Assembly (NCBI GenBank): GCA_001304995.1
Contig: BBZU01000010.1
Location: forward strand, 1 to 64,000
Length of the DNA: 64,000 nt
From: Clostridia bacterium UC5.1-1D10
GTDB taxonomy: Bacteria > Bacillota > Clostridia > Lachnospirales > Anaerotignaceae
Direction of reading: 5' to 3'
Shown here piece after piece: positions 7,693 to 19,200 of the stretch. The notes beneath the pieces were generated by a model. It saw nothing but the letters and a program-made list of their open reading frames with translations, did no database searches and was not told the DNA's origin. Positions within the stretch are counted from its first letter, which is position 1. Every line of letters begins with the position of its first letter. The translations under genes were made by a program, and so were the position numbers.

Positions 7693-8604
7693 ATGAAAAA
7701 TAAAACCTATATTGCCTTAGGCATCTGCGCTGGCCTGCTGGTAGTCAACACAGGATTTTTACTCCAGATTTCCAACAGGCAAAAAGTGCTGGAGCGACAA
7801 ATGGAAAATATGCAGAACCAAGTCATGGACAGCATTTCTGTCAACACCTCCAGTATCACCCAACGAATGAAAAACATTTTAGAGAAACAGTCCAGTCTCC
7901 TTTCCAACTCCAATTTTTCTGTAAAAAAAGAAAATGGTGCCATTGTGCTTCTGGCAGAAGCTACACCAAAAGCTATTACAAACGGAGAAACAGCTGAATT
8001 TCGTGTAAAAAAAGCAGATGGTTCTGTGCAGTTCCAAAAAGCCACATTGGAAAACGGTGTATGGAAAACCACTATGGAAACAGGGCTCTTTGATGACGGA
8101 ACCCTTTCCATTGCCATTTCATCCAATGGCGTCACCAGGCAAGAAGAACTTGGCAGCGTTTCCACAGCCCAATACAGCAACATAGACGCCCAAAGTCAAT
8201 GGGGAGAAAATAATTCTACATTATATTTGCTGGTATATCTATCAGATTCTTTCTATGAAGCAAAGGACATCGTAAAAGCAGAAGCTAATGTGGAAAATGC
8301 TAATACAGGTGAATGTTTTACGGTTCCCATGTCTCTTATGGACAACCCGGATGATGCTTTGGAAGATGTTCATACCGATGAACCTAAGGCACCCACACCA
8401 GATGTAGAAAACTTGCAGCGATTGGGATTTTCCGCGGACTTTACAAACAAATTTGAGGAAGGTACAGATTATCTGATTACCTTCTCTGTAACAACAACTG
8501 ATGGAACCGTTCTTTCCGGCGGTGAGAGCAGTACTTCTTACAAAAAAGAAAAAGCCGGTGGCAGCACCTGGCTTTCCGGTGGTTCTTTCAGTTTACAGCC
8601 TTAA
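7693..8604 (+). CDS. Membrane-anchored extracytoplasmic protein of unknown function
   Basis: A 303-residue protein I do not recognise. ATG 7693 follows AAAGGAG. Residues 5-25 (TYIALGICAGLLVVNTGFLL) form one uncleaved-looking membrane segment, followed by a Gln/Glu/Met-rich stretch to about residue 75 that looks like a coiled coil. The rest resembles two beta-sandwich-like segments (VLLAEATPKAITNGETAEFR; later TLYLLVYLSDSFYEAKD and DYLITFSVTTTDGTVLSGG), and the protein ends with a Gly/Ser-rich tail. There is no catalytic motif I can name. It directly follows the SUKH gene and ends at a bidirectional terminator, so the two form a unit. Confidence 0.6.
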   Translation: MKNKTYIALGICAGLLVVNTGFLLQISNRQKVLERQMENMQNQVMDSISVNTSSITQRMKNILEKQSSLLSNSNFSVKKENGAIVLLAEATPKAITNGETAEFRVKKADGSVQFQKATLENGVWKTTMETGLFDDGTLSIAISSNGVTRQEELGSVSTAQYSNIDAQSQWGENNSTLYLLVYLSDSFYEAKDIVKAEANVENANTGECFTVPMSLMDNPDDALEDVHTDEPKAPTPDVENLQRLGFSADFTNKFEEGTDYLITFSVTTTDGTVLSGGESSTSYKKEKAGGSTWLSGGSFSLQP

Positions 8605-8615
8605 TTCTCCACATC

Positions 8616-8654
8616 AAAAAACCCTTTTGTTTATACAACAAAAGGGGTTTTTCA
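8616..8654. terminator. Bidirectional terminator between the anchored protein and the ABC transporter operon
   Basis: AAAAAACCCTTTTGT and ACAAAAGGGGTTTTT form a long stem with A- and T-tracts on opposite sides, between convergent genes. Confidence 0.85.
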
Positions 8655-9401
8655 TTACAGAACTTTCGCAAGGAATGTCTGCAAACGTTCGCTTTTGGGA
8701 TTTGTAAAGATTTCTTCTGGTGTGCCTTCTTCCACCTGACGGCCATCAGCCATGAACATAACACGAGTTGCCACTTCACGGGCAAAGCCCATTTCATGGG
8801 TAACCACTACCATGGTCATGTTTTCTTCTGCCAGCTGTTTCATAACTTCCAGAACTTCACCAACCATTTCAGGGTCAAGAGCGGAAGTAGGTTCGTCAAA
8901 GAGCATCACTTCCGGCTGCATGCATAGAGCACGCACAATAGCAATACGCTGTTTCTGACCACCGGAAAGCTGAGAAGGATATGCATTTGCTCTGTCTTCC
9001 AGACCAACACGACGCAACAGCTTCATTGCCAGCTCGGTTGCTTCCGCTTCACTTTTTCCCTGCAATTTCATAGGTGCGATGATCATATTTTTCAAAATGG
9101 TCATATGAGGGAAAAGATTGAAGTGCTGGAACACCATACCCATTCTCTGACGATGGATGTTGATATCTGATTTCACATCTGTGATATCCACACCGTCAAA
9201 ATAAATATGTCCGCCGGTAGGCACTTCCAACAGGTTCAAACAGCGCAGGAATGTGGATTTACCGGAACCGGAAGGCCCGATAACAACCACAACTTCGCCT
9301 TTTTTGATTTCTGTATTGATGCCGTCCAGCGCTTTGATGGCACCTTTATTATAATGTTTCTGTAAATTTTCCACACGGATCAAGGATTCATTACCGCTCA
9401 C
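8655..9401 (-). CDS. Polar amino acid ABC transporter, ATP-binding protein (GlnQ type)
   Basis: A 248-residue ATPase with Walker [11 protein letters not shown]-loop region [15 protein letters not shown], signature LSGGQKQR, Walker [15 protein letters not shown] and switch His in [13 protein letters not shown]. The sequence is typical of the PAAT family GlnQ/ArtP group, which powers uptake of amino acids such as glutamine, arginine or cystine; specificity cannot be read from it. It overlaps the permease gene by 11 bp and is the last gene of the SBP-permease-ATPase operon. Confidence 0.95.
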   Translation of the reverse strand: MSGNESLIRVENLQKHYNKGAIKALDGINTEIKKGEVVVVIGPSGSGKSTFLRCLNLLEVPTGGHIYFDGVDITDVKSDINIHRQRMGMVFQHFNLFPHMTILKNMIIAPMKLQGKSEAEATELAMKLLRRVGLEDRANAYPSQLSGGQKQRIAIVRALCMQPEVMLFDEPTSALDPEMVGEVLEVMKQLAEENMTMVVVTHEMGFAREVATRVMFMADGRQVEEGTPEEIFTNPKSERLQTFLAKVL

Positions 9402-10128
9402 TGTTTCTCAGTCTCCTTTCCAGTTTATTTACCAGGAAGGTAAAGAACATAACCATAACCAGATAAATCAACGCGACGCCAATCAAAGGCATAAAGGGGC
9501 TGTATGTAACGCCGCGGATAATGTCGCCGCCTTTTGTCAGGTCCTGCATTGCGATGTAACCTGCAACAGAGGTTTCCTTCAGCAATACAATGAATTCGTT
9601 TGCCAGTGCTGGCAATACGTTTTTCAGAGCCTGCGGAATGATGACATAACGCATGGTCTGCACATAGTTGAAGCCCAAGCTGCGTCCTGCCTCGAACTGA
9701 CCTGGATCAATGGACATAATGCCGCTTCGTACGATTTCCGCTACATAAGCACCGGAGTTCACACCGAATGCGATCATACCAACCAGCAATTTATTATTAG
9801 AGGATGCCAGAATGATATAGTACATGATCATGAGCTGTACAACAACGGGTGTACCACGGATCACTGTCAGATAGATTTTCGCGATAATATTTAAAATTTT
9901 CAGCATAAAACGTCCGAAACCGGGACGCATTTCCTGATAGTTTTTGTCATATGTAGAACGGATCATTGCCAGAATGACACCCAGAACAATACCGATCAGC
10001 ACGGCACAGAATGTCAGCTGCAATGTAACGCCCAGACCATTCCAAAGATATTTCCACCGATCATCCTGAATGAAGTTGATATAAAACTGCTGCTGGATCC
10101 CTTCCCACCAGGTTTGTATTCCTTCCAA
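9391..10128 (-). CDS. Polar amino acid ABC transporter, permease
   Basis: A HisM/GlnP-type inner membrane permease with several hydrophobic segments and the EAA loop ([20 protein letters not shown]). The first ATG in frame is at 10158, but it lacks a ribosome binding site, whereas AAAAGGAGGA lies 7 bp before the TTG at 10128 (opening [15 protein letters not shown]); I therefore prefer 10128, giving about 245 residues. It is the middle gene of the operon, after the binding protein and a small hairpin, and overlaps the ATPase gene. Confidence 0.9.
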   Translation of the reverse strand: MEGIQTWWEGIQQQFYINFIQDDRWKYLWNGLGVTLQLTFCAVLIGIVLGVILAMIRSTYDKNYQEMRPGFGRFMLKILNIIAKIYLTVIRGTPVVVQLMIMYYIILASSNNKLLVGMIAFGVNSGAYVAEIVRSGIMSIDPGQFEAGRSLGFNYVQTMRYVIIPQALKNVLPALANEFIVLLKETSVAGYIAMQDLTKGGDIIRGVTYSPFMPLIGVALIYLVMVMFFTFLVNKLERRLRNSER

Positions 10129-10162
10129 AAAAAGTCCTCCTTTTTCCTGTAATGCCAAAACA

Positions 10163-10180
10163 GGGACGGTTTCCCGTCCC
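10163..10180 (-). promoter_or_regulatory. Intra-operon hairpin between binding protein and permease genes
   Basis: GGGACGG and CCGTCCC form a 7-bp GC-rich stem with a 4-nt loop, followed on the minus strand by TGTTTT. Such hairpins often stabilise or partly terminate the upstream message so that binding protein is made in excess over the membrane parts. Confidence 0.5.
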
Positions 10181-10212
10181 CGGTTTATGGTTTTTTATTT
10201 TGTTTTCAAAAA

Positions 10213-11016
10213 TTATTCTGCTGTGATGTATTTGTCGATGATGGACTGTACTGTACCGTCGTCTTTCAGTTCCTGCAGAGCTGTGTTGATGGATTCTGTC
10301 AGTTCGCTGTCTTTTGCCAGAGCGATTGCATAGTCTTCTGTGATATATTCTGTATCCAGAATTTTCAGACCTTCGTTTGCTTCAACGAATGCTTTTGCAG
10401 GTTCGTTGTCGATTACAACACAGTCAATTTTGCCGGATGTCAGAGCTGCGATTGCGTCAGCACCTTTTGTGTAACGTTCTACTGTACCCAGACCTTTTTC
10501 TTCGATATCACCTGTTGTGTACAGGTCACCTGTTGTTGCTGTCTGAACACCGATTGTGTGGTTTGCGCCTTCTGCGAACAGATCATCAACGCTTGTGATG
10601 TCGGAATCTTCTTTTACGATTACTACCTGTACGCCTGTTGCATAGCTGTCTGTGAAGTCAACGCTCTGCAAACGTTCTTCTGTTACTGTCAGACCTGCCA
10701 TTGCGATATCAGCTTTGCCGGAAACGATGGAAGGGATGATGGAGTCGAAGTTCATGTCTTCGATTTTTACTTCACAACCCAGTTTTTCGCCCAGTGCTTT
10801 TGCGATTTCAGCGTCGATACCAACGATTTCCTGACCTTCGTAGTATTCGTAAGGAGGGAAGTCTGCGCTGGTTGCCAGAACCAGAGTATCTTTTGCTTCG
10901 CCGCCTTCTGCTGCATCTGTTGCAGCTGTTTCACCACTGCCGCCGCAGCCAGCCAGAGCTGCTGTCATGGACAGTACCATTGTTGTTGCAAGAATGCCTT
11001 TGAAATATTTTTTCAT
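10213..11016 (-). CDS. Polar amino acid ABC transporter, substrate-binding lipoprotein
   Basis: A 267-residue family 3 solute-binding protein. It opens with a lipoprotein signal (MKKYFKGILATTMVLSMTAA, lipobox LAGC) and has the typical SBP_bac_3 core: LVLATSADFPPYEYY, IVGIDAEIAKALGEKLG, SGKADIAMAGLTVTEERLQ and VDFTDSYATG. It should sit on the outer face of the membrane and deliver a polar amino acid to the permease; the ligand is unknown. ATG 11016 is preceded by GGGAGGTAAA. It is the first gene of the operon, with its promoter at 11091-11119. Confidence 0.93.
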   Translation of the reverse strand: MKKYFKGILATTMVLSMTAALAGCGGSGETAATDAAEGGEAKDTLVLATSADFPPYEYYEGQEIVGIDAEIAKALGEKLGCEVKIEDMNFDSIIPSIVSGKADIAMAGLTVTEERLQSVDFTDSYATGVQVVIVKEDSDITSVDDLFAEGANHTIGVQTATTGDLYTTGDIEEKGLGTVERYTKGADAIAALTSGKIDCVVIDNEPAKAFVEANEGLKILDTEYITEDYAIALAKDSELTESINTALQELKDDGTVQSIIDKYITAE

Positions 11017-11090
11017 ACCAATTTACCTCCCTAAAACTTCTTTTCTCTTTTTTGAACTTGCTTTACAGTCACTGCTGTCTTACAAATAGG

Positions 11091-11119
11091 ATTATACTAG
11101 ACTCATGCATAAAATGCAA
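11091..11119 (-). promoter_or_regulatory. Promoter of the amino acid ABC transporter operon
   Basis: Minus-strand TTGCAT (11114-11119), 17 bp, TATAAT (11091-11096), about 75 bp before the binding protein start. Confidence 0.7.
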
Positions 11120-11339
11120 TCAGAATGTTTCACCAGAAATTCTTTGATTTTCATTTTTTTTTATTCACATTGCACAGTTTTTCCCGTTTTTCAAGTTTTT
11201 TTGAGCCATTTTTTCATTTTTCCAAACTACTTTTGTAATTTTGACAACAAATTTTTATGTATAAAACAATGCATAAAATCCAATTATTCAAAACTTCTAT
11301 TCGTTCCTTACTGGAAAAATATACCGCTCTGCACAGACA
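11120..11339. other. Non-coding AT-rich gap
   Basis: Between the transporter promoter and the end of the CLC gene I see only AT-rich sequence with T-tracts; no convincing gene, repeat or clear terminator hairpin. Confidence 0.5.
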
Positions 11340-12598
11340 TCAATGCACGCTTTTATTAATAAACTCCGGCTGCATTTTAGAATACATGATTTTCTGTTCC
11401 GAATACAACCCATAATAGCCAGACAACATATAGCTGACTGCGCAAGCCAATGTGTAATATGCAATCCCTTCCGCACCAAACAGTTCCACACAAAGGATCA
11501 CAGAAGCAATAGGACAGTTTGTCACACCGCAAAACAGCGCAGCCATACCTGTTCCTGCCGCAAAAGATGCCGGCAGACCAATCCAAGGGCCAACGACACA
11601 TCCAAAGGTTGCTCCGACAAAAAAGGATGGTACAATTTCGCCGCCTTTATATCCTGCTCCCAACGTCAACGCCGTCAACAGAATTTTCCATAAAAACGCT
11701 GGATACTCCGCTTCACCAGCAATGGCGCGGGTAATGACATCCATGCCTGCGCCGTTATAATCACGGGTACCCAGCAGCAATGTCAGCCCTACAACGATGC
11801 AGCCCCCAACAAAAATACGGATGTATCCATTCTTGAAAATTTGTTTATAGTATTTCCCCGCCGTTTCCATCGTCATACAAAATAATACGCTGACACCGGC
11901 GCACAGCATCCCCAACAATATGACAGATCCAACACCAGAAGGGCTAAGTTCCGGTACAGACTGCAATGTAAAGGAGGTTGGTGTCACACCACAAGCCATG
12001 GAAAGGCCCGTTGCCGTAATGGCCGCAATGATACTTGGCACAATGGCAGAATAATGCATAATACCAACGGTAATCACTTCCATAGAAAATACTACCGCTG
12101 CCACTGGCGTACCAAATAATGCCGCAAAACCAGCACTCATACCGCACATGGTAATGATTCTTTCATCTTTTTCATCAAGTTTGATTTTTCTGCCTACAAA
12201 GGAACCGATACTGCCACCAATCTGGAGAGCTGCACCTTCTCTGCCGGCAGAACCACCAAGGAGATGGGTGATGATGGTACTAATAAAAATCAGCGGTGTC
12301 AGTCGCAGGCTTACTTTTTCATTGACACGAACGGCAATCAATATCAAATTGGTACCACGGTCATTCTGCATCCGAAGAAGGTGGTACAATCCCGCAATAA
12401 CAAGACCACCCAGAGGAAGCAGAAACAAAATCCACGGATGGGTCATGCGAAACGCAGTCACTTCTTCCAGCAGTATATGAAAAGCAATACCGACTACACC
12501 AACAACAGCGCCAATGATCGCACCAATAAAAGACCATACCAAAAAACATAGATCCCCTTTTCACTGCCTTCTAAATAGCTGTTGATCCTTTCCAGCAA
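11340..12598 (-). CDS. CLC-family anion channel/antiporter, probably fluoride/proton (CLC-F clade), frameshifted near its start
   Basis: A multi-pass membrane protein with CLC motifs GSAGREGAALQIGGSIGS, GTPVAAVVFSMEV and GYKGGEIVPSFFVGA. At the position of the usual GSGIP motif it reads RGTNLIL, close to the GNNLI-type motif of the CLC-F clade, whose members export fluoride in exchange for protons. Upstream, the frame is shifted: a better start is TTG 12598 behind AAGGAGAG, encoding LLERINSYLEGSEKGIYVF, which joins the main frame if one T is added to the T6 run at 12541-12546. Total is then about 419 residues. I found no fluoride riboswitch motif upstream. Confidence 0.75.
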
Positions 12599-12686
12599 AC
12601 CGAATCTCTCCTTTTATATCCTGATTTCTTCTTTCCGCAGAAAACATCCGCAGAAGATTTCGTTTTCTTTCAAATAGTTCGCAGTC

Positions 12687-12714
12687 ATTATACCATAGCC
12701 CGTCATTCCTGCAA
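12687..12714 (-). promoter_or_regulatory. Promoter of the CLC gene
   Basis: Minus-strand TTGCAG (12709-12714), 16 bp, TATAAT (12687-12692), about 90 bp before the preferred TTG start. Confidence 0.6.
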
Positions 12715-12740
12715 AATAAAACCGAGAATTTTTGCAAAGA

Positions 12741-12785
12741 AAAAGCAATTTCTTCAAAAGGCGATCTTCTGAAAAAATTGCTTTT
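12741..12785 (-). terminator. Terminator of the two-component operon
   Basis: AAAAGCAATTT and AAATTGCTTTT form an 11-bp stem, followed on the minus strand by a T-rich stretch; downstream of the histidine kinase stop and upstream of the CLC promoter. Confidence 0.65.
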
Positions 12786-12840
12786 CTGAAAAATTTCTAC
12801 CTATTAAATATTCTAATATAATCTATGCGATATATTGCAT

Positions 12841-15170
12841 TTATAATTTGGGTTCTTCTTGAGGTATTTCAGATTCTTCCGTTTTTTCCAAAGAGGCTTC
12901 TTCAAAAATTTCTTCTTTGTGTTCCTCTAAGGGTTCCTCTGCTTCCAAATCTTCTTCGTCTTCATCCTCTGCAACTTCGGGATCGTTTCTCCAAAGCTGC
13001 ATGCTGACAATGGCTTTAAACAAATCGCCGTCTACTTGGATACCGAAGGTACCTCCTTGTACTTCCGCCAGACTTTGCGCAATAGAAAGTCCCAGCCCAC
13101 TGCCTTCCGTCGTACGGGAGCTATCCCCACGGACAAAACGTTCCGTCAGACGAGTGGCATCAAAGTCAATGGGTGTGGCAGAAATATTTTTCATCACCAG
13201 AATCCCATGTTCTTCTGTCTGGAAAATATCAATATATACGCGAGAACCTTCCATGGAGTACTTGATGACATTGGACAGCATGTTTTCCAGAATTCTCCAC
13301 ATATGTCTGCCATCGGCTTCGATGAATACGGGTTCCGGACAACTGAGTCTGAATTCCAATCTCGCTTCCTCGATCTTTTCTTCCATTTCCCCAATGGCCT
13401 GCATGGTAAGCTGGCGGTAATCAATCCGCATTTTTTCTACTGCCACATTTCCGCTGGAAACCTTGCTGGCTTCAATGAGGTCTTCAATCAATTGTTTCAG
13501 ACGATAGGACTTTACTTGCAGGACATCCACATAATCTCTGGCAACGGGATTATCCAGTTTCTGCTGTTTCAGCAGATCTACATAGGTCACGATGGATGTG
13601 AGTGGTGTTTTCAAGTCATGGGAAACATTGGTAATCAATTCTGTTTTCATGCGTTCCCCTTTTACTGCTTCTTCCACGGCATTTTTCAGGCCATCCTGAA
13701 TATTGGCAATATCTTCCGCAAAATTCAGGAAGGATGGAGAAATCTCTGCCAGATCCAACTGATAAGTCAGATTTCCCTTTGACGTTTCTCTGGCGGAAAT
13801 CATGATGCGTTTCAAAGAACGCAGGGCACGCAAAAACAGATACAGACAAAATATATTGAATGCAATCAGCAGTCCAAAGAACAAGAGTACCAAACCACTG
13901 TTGAAATACATACAGATCATAAATACCAGGAAACAGTTACCAACACCATATGCCAGCATCACCAACAGCATCCAGCCCCGGAATGTTGCTCCCGTGAACA
14001 GAGATGCAATCTTCCGCAGAAATACAGAAACCAGCGTATTCCGTGCCAAAATCTTTCCTTTGATCTGCCTACTCAGAGATAAGACATAACTCAGTCCCAC
14101 CGCCACATCTGCAATGTACAAAATACCCAGCAGCGTCAGGAACACATATGACCAGAACGGCATGCCGCGATAAAGAATAAATTCCAACAGCGTCAGCGCC
14201 ATAAAAAAGGAAAAGATTCCAAACAGCGCTACCAAAAGGAAATGTATTTCATTGTAGATTCTGTCCACAAGGAGGTATTTCACCTGACCACCCTTTTTTC
14301 TCTGCCCCGCCACACGGATCAGATACACCAGACAGATCATAAAAATCAAAGATGCAATGGTGGATACTACAAACAGATAGGGCATACTGGTCTTTGCCAA
14401 CACGAATTCCTGATATAAATCATAGAACACATCGCCCTCTCTAAGAGGTTCATCCACAGCGGCATACACCCGGTAATTGCTGTTTTCCACATAGGCATTG
14501 CTGTATGCGTAATAAGACTTGTCACTGAAGTTGTCACTGGAAAATTCCGCAGAAAGCATAATGGTATGGCTTTTGCTGCTGACTTCTGCCCGGGTTGCAT
14601 TCCCGGCAATGACACGCCCCTGTTCATCTTCTACAAAATAATAGAAGTTGGTCAGTCCTTCCAGATACCGCACAGCTTCTCGGTATTCGTCCAGCTGATC
14701 CTGAATATACATCTGGCGGTACTGGGGCAAACGGGTTTCCACCAGTTCCTGATATTCTATGAACTTGTCCTCCAGCCTTTCGGGAATCACTCCATACACA
14801 ATGAGCCCGTCATAGGTATCATTGATTTCCGTATTGCCCGTTATGACCCCATCAATGATGTTGTAATATCGTTTGAAGCCATCCAGCAGTGCTTCTCTGT
14901 CCACTTTTTCTCCTGACTGTATCTTGGCTTCACTTTCATAATAAACATCTGCCAGAACCGCTTTATCTAATGTAGAAAAAACAGATTTCGCAGTTCCACA
15001 GTATCATAAAAATTTTCTTCCGTCAGGATGCTCCTGCCCCAGTCTTTCGTTACACTGGAAAACACAACCCCACAGAAAAAAATCACCAGAGCCATAATAA
15101 AGAGCAGACATGCTGCACAAACCTTCCAGCCAGTCTGATACAGCTTAGATTTTTTCAATTTTGTAGCCAA
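12841..15170 (-). CDS. Multi-pass membrane sensor histidine kinase, frameshifted in this sequence
   Basis: The N-terminus (ATG 15170, MATKLKKSKLYQTGWKV) contains the first membrane segment near residue 20. After a shift at the T6 run 14976-14981 (one extra T gives LRNLFFSTLDKAV) the frame continues through an extracytoplasmic sensor of roughly 230 residues, then about six more membrane segments, a HisKA domain (NVSHDLKTPLTSIVTYVDLL with the phospho-His), and HATPase_c boxes NMLSNVIKYS and GSGLGLSIAQSLAE. It ends with a long Glu/Asp-rich tail of about 60 residues. Repaired length is about 775. Its start overlaps the response regulator stop by 26 bp. The signal sensed cannot be inferred. Confidence 0.85.
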
Positions 15171-15842
15171 TGCCCCACACCACCTTCAAATACTTTGGCT
15201 CTTTCGGATTGATCTCGATTTTTTCACGAATACGACGAATATGCACAGAAACCGTATTTTCCGGCGCGAAAGATAATTCATTCCAAACTTTTTCATAAAT
15301 CTGATCAATGGAAAAGACCTTTCCGGCATTTTCCATCAAAAGCTGCAAAATACCATATTCTGTTGCGGTCAGTTTTACAGGTTCCCCTTCCACACGTACT
15401 TCTTTGGCATCTTTATCCAGCTCCAGACCACCAATTTTGATCACGTTGCTTTTTCCGCGATACTGCCCAAAGAAGTATACCGACGCATCTGGCTTTTTAC
15501 CCTTGCCAGCAGTTCCAGCGGGTTAAAAGGTTTTGTGATATAGTCGTCAGCGCCGAAATTCAGCCCCAGAATCTTGTCTGTGTCTTCAGATTTGGCAGAC
15601 AGAATGATAATGGGAATATTCAGTGTTTCACGGATTTTCACTGTTGTATTCAGCCCGTCCATTTTAGGCATCATCACATCAAGCAAAATCAGATGGATCT
15701 CGTTTTCTTCCAAAGCTTGCAGTGCCTCCAAACCGTTATAGGCTTTGATTACGTTATAGTTTTCCTGTTTGAGATAAATTTCGATGGCATCCACAATGCT
15801 TTTGTCGTCATCACAAACCAGAATATTGAATTTATTTTCCAT
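15145..15842 (-). CDS. OmpR-family response regulator, frameshifted in this sequence
   Basis: The receiver domain (MENKFNILVCDDDKSIVDAI, phospho-Asp in LLDVMMPKMDG, Lys in DDYITKPFNPLELLARV) and the winged-helix DNA-binding domain (KLTATEYGILQLLMEN, VHIRRIREKIE, LKVVWGIGYKIEK) lie in two frames. One extra A in the A5 run (plus-strand T5 at 15450-15454) joins them as LGSIAEKSNVIKIGGLEL, giving about 232 residues, the normal length. It is the partner of the histidine kinase directly downstream. The ribosome binding site is GGGGGAACTATT. Confidence 0.88.
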
Positions 15843-16083
15843 AATAGTTCCCCCTGTATTGCATTTTTTCTCAACGATATCATAACAAGTAAATTTTACA
15901 AAAAACGGTGACTTCCTTACAAAAAATTAAATTATCCGTTAAAAATAGTGTACCATGTTCCGGGATAAAACACAAAGGCGAATATATTGCCCTATAAAAA
16001 CGTGGCAAAATTTCTATTTTTATTTCATTTTATCACAAAACATAATTATTTTTACGATTTACACGAAATTCATAGGTGTACAC
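15843..16083. other. AT-rich divergent intergenic region
   Basis: Between the divergent response regulator and SLH genes; apart from the SLH promoter that follows, I see no open frame, repeat or clear hairpin. The minus-strand promoter is not obvious. Confidence 0.5.
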
Positions 16084-16112
16084 TTGTAATTTTTTCACAA
16101 CTAATGTATAAT
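16084..16112 (+). promoter_or_regulatory. Promoter of the SLH surface protein gene
   Basis: TTGTAA (16084-16089), 17 bp, TATAAT (16107-16112). The leader to the ATG at 16210 is about 90 nt and ends in AAAGGAGGATTATC. Confidence 0.7.
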
Positions 16113-16209
16113 GCAAGCATAAGAGCATGTATTTTTATATCGATCCAATTGATTCTATACCACATTGGTTTGATATTAAAAAACAATTATGTATTAAAGG
16201 AGGATTATC

Positions 16210-19200
16210 ATGAAAAAACGTACAGGAAAAATGATTTCCCTGTCTTTGGCAGTCGCTATGGCAATGACAGCCGCGCCTGTGACCGCACTGGCAGACGAAC
16301 CTGTCAAAACAGACGTGATTGAAGCGCCTGCTTTGACCTCTGCGGATCAGACAGAGGAAACAACAACCGAAGAAGGTACCGCTTGGGCAGAACTGACACC
16401 TGCGGAAAAGACAGAGGAAGAAGAGGTTCTTTCTGATGAAGGTACTGAAACAACAGAGGGTATCACTACTGTTGAGGAATTAAATGATGAAGCCAGCGCA
16501 AAAGAAAATGTTTTCTACGTTGACGAAACACAAGGAAACGGATATGCTACATTGTCCGATGCTTTGAAAAACGCCGGTACAACCGAATCTACTATTGTTT
16601 TGAAAAATGATGTAACAGGCGATTTCACAATTGCAGAAGATCAGAATATCACATTAGATTTGAATGGTTATACCATCACAAATACATCCAATCATACCAT
16701 TACTAATAATGGGAAGCTGACAATCAAAGATTCCAGCGAAGGAAAAACTGGTACAATTGATAATGTTTCCCACAGAAAAGCTGCTATTCAAAACGAACCT
16801 AATGCTACTATAGTATTAGATGGTGGCACCTACACAAGAAGTCAGGAAAATGGACAAAATAGTTCTGATTCCGGTAGCAATTCTTACTATAACATCGTCA
16901 ACCATGGGGAAATGACCATCAATGATGGTACCACAGTGAAACAGAATGGTCATTTCTCCAGTTTGATTGAAAATGGCTGGTATAATGGCAACCAAAATAC
17001 AGATAAAGAATCATCTGTTATGACTATCAATGGCGGTACTTTCTCTGGTGGTCTGAACACCATTAAAAATGACGATTATGGCGAACTGACCATCAATGAT
17101 GGCGAATTCGCCAATGTATCACAGGCAGTCTTCTTAAATTGGAATGTCGCAGAAGTAAACGGAGGTACTTTCGCAGTTGAAAATAATGCTCAACCCGTGA
17201 TTTTGAATGGCTATCTTAATGGTACAATGGATCAAGGACAACTGACCATTCATAACGGTACCTTTACCGCAAACGAAAGTGGTGCTTTTATCAAAACTAT
17301 GGGCGGAAGTAAAACAACTGGTGAGATTGAAATTAACGGTGGAAATATTACCGGTGACATTGTTTTAAACGATGTAACTGACGGTGCAACCGTAACCGTT
17401 GCTGATGGTGTTACTATCAACGGCAATGTCCAGAATGACGGTCTCACTGATGTAACGGTAACCGGTGCAACCATAAATGGTAATCTTACCAACAATGGTA
17501 CTGGTTCTATTTCTGTGACTGACACAAAAGTAAGTGGTAATGTTTCTAACTCCCAAAACGGTAAAATGGCTATCATCGGAAGCGACGTTGGTTCTTACAA
17601 CAATGCGAACAACAATATTACCTTTATTGACAGTACACAAAAAGGTGAAGAAATTCCAAATACGGCAGAAGGCAGTGTTGCAATGATCGGAGCTTCGACT
17701 TATTCCTCATTGGGTGAAGCAATTAAAGCGGTTCAGGCAGGCGATATCATTCATATCTTGAAAGATGTTCCGGATGCAGCTGGCATTACAGTCTCTTCTG
17801 ACAAGCAGTTTACCGTTGACTTTGGCGGACATACATACACCTTGAAAGATCCCGGAGCTGGTTCTCCGGGTACAGAAACCAATGGTTTCCAATTATTACA
17901 AAATTCTGACATTACTTTCAAAAACGGAACCATCCGCATTGCGGAGGGAACAACTTCCATCAGCCGTATCATTCAGAATTACGCAAATCTGACCTTGGAA
18001 GATATGCATTTTTACGCAGAAAATCAAGCTGGTAGTCTGGACTATCCTCTGAGCTTCAACAACGGCAGCATCACTTTCAAAGGAGATACCGATATTATCA
18101 CACCCGATGATAACAATATCGCTTTCGATGTCTGCCAGTTCAGTAATTATCCGAACGTCACCGTTACTTTTGATGAAAGTTATACCGGCACCATTAATGG
18201 ACGTATTGTATATGACAGTCCTAACGCAAGTACACACAAACTATATATAAAAGGGAATGGTACCTTCGGTGTTATTGAATACAGCTCAAAAAATACTGAA
18301 GAAGCGGCAAAGAATGGGATTGAGGTTACCAGCGGTAACTTTGCTCAGCCTGTCAATGAAGACTACCTGGCAGATGAAGTAAAAGCCAAGCTGGAAAGTA
18401 ATTCCAATACAGAAGCTCCTTTCAGCTACTATACAAGTCTGGAAGATGCCCTGAAAGCAGCTCAACCCGGTGATAAAGTAACCGAGGTAAACCCTACTCC
18501 AGATGAAGCGCAGTACACCATCACACTGAAATATAACGATGGTACAACACCTGATAGTGTATACACAGTCAGTGAAAATACAGCTATCACCTTGCCTACT
18601 CCTAGCCGTTCTCATTATTCCTTTGAAGGATGGTATAATGGAAATAACCTTGTTGAATCTCCTTATACAGTGACAGAAAATGTTGAACTGACAGCAAAAT
18701 GGCATAGAACTTCCTCCGGCGGCGGTTCTTCTCACCGTTACGACGGCTACATCACAGTCATCGACTCCAAGAACGGTGACGTTTCTGTCAGCGACACATG
18801 GGCAGACGAAGACGATAAGATCACACTGACCATTACACCTGACAAAGGCTACGAAGTTGACAAAATCGAAATCGTTGACGACGAAGGCGACAAAATCGAC
18901 GCAAAGAAAGTAGAAGACAAAGACAACAAATACACCTTCCGCATGGCAAACTGTGACGTAACTGTTACTGTAACATTCAAAGAAGAAGGCAAGACAACAG
19001 AAGATACAGACAAAGAAGAAGATAAGGACGACGAAACAACAGAAAACACAGATCTGAACTTCACAGACGTTTCTTCTTCTGACTGGTTCTTCAAAGGCGT
19101 GGAATACGTTGTGGATAAAGGCATCATGAGCGGCGTTTCCGAAAATCAGTTCGACCCCAGCGGCAAACTGACACGCGCAATGCTGGTACAGATGCTTTAC

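Noticed and set aside
12599-12720. Fluoride riboswitch upstream of the CLC gene
   Set aside because: I searched by eye for the conserved GGNGAUGG and CUGAUGGCUCCUACC parts on the minus strand and did not find them.
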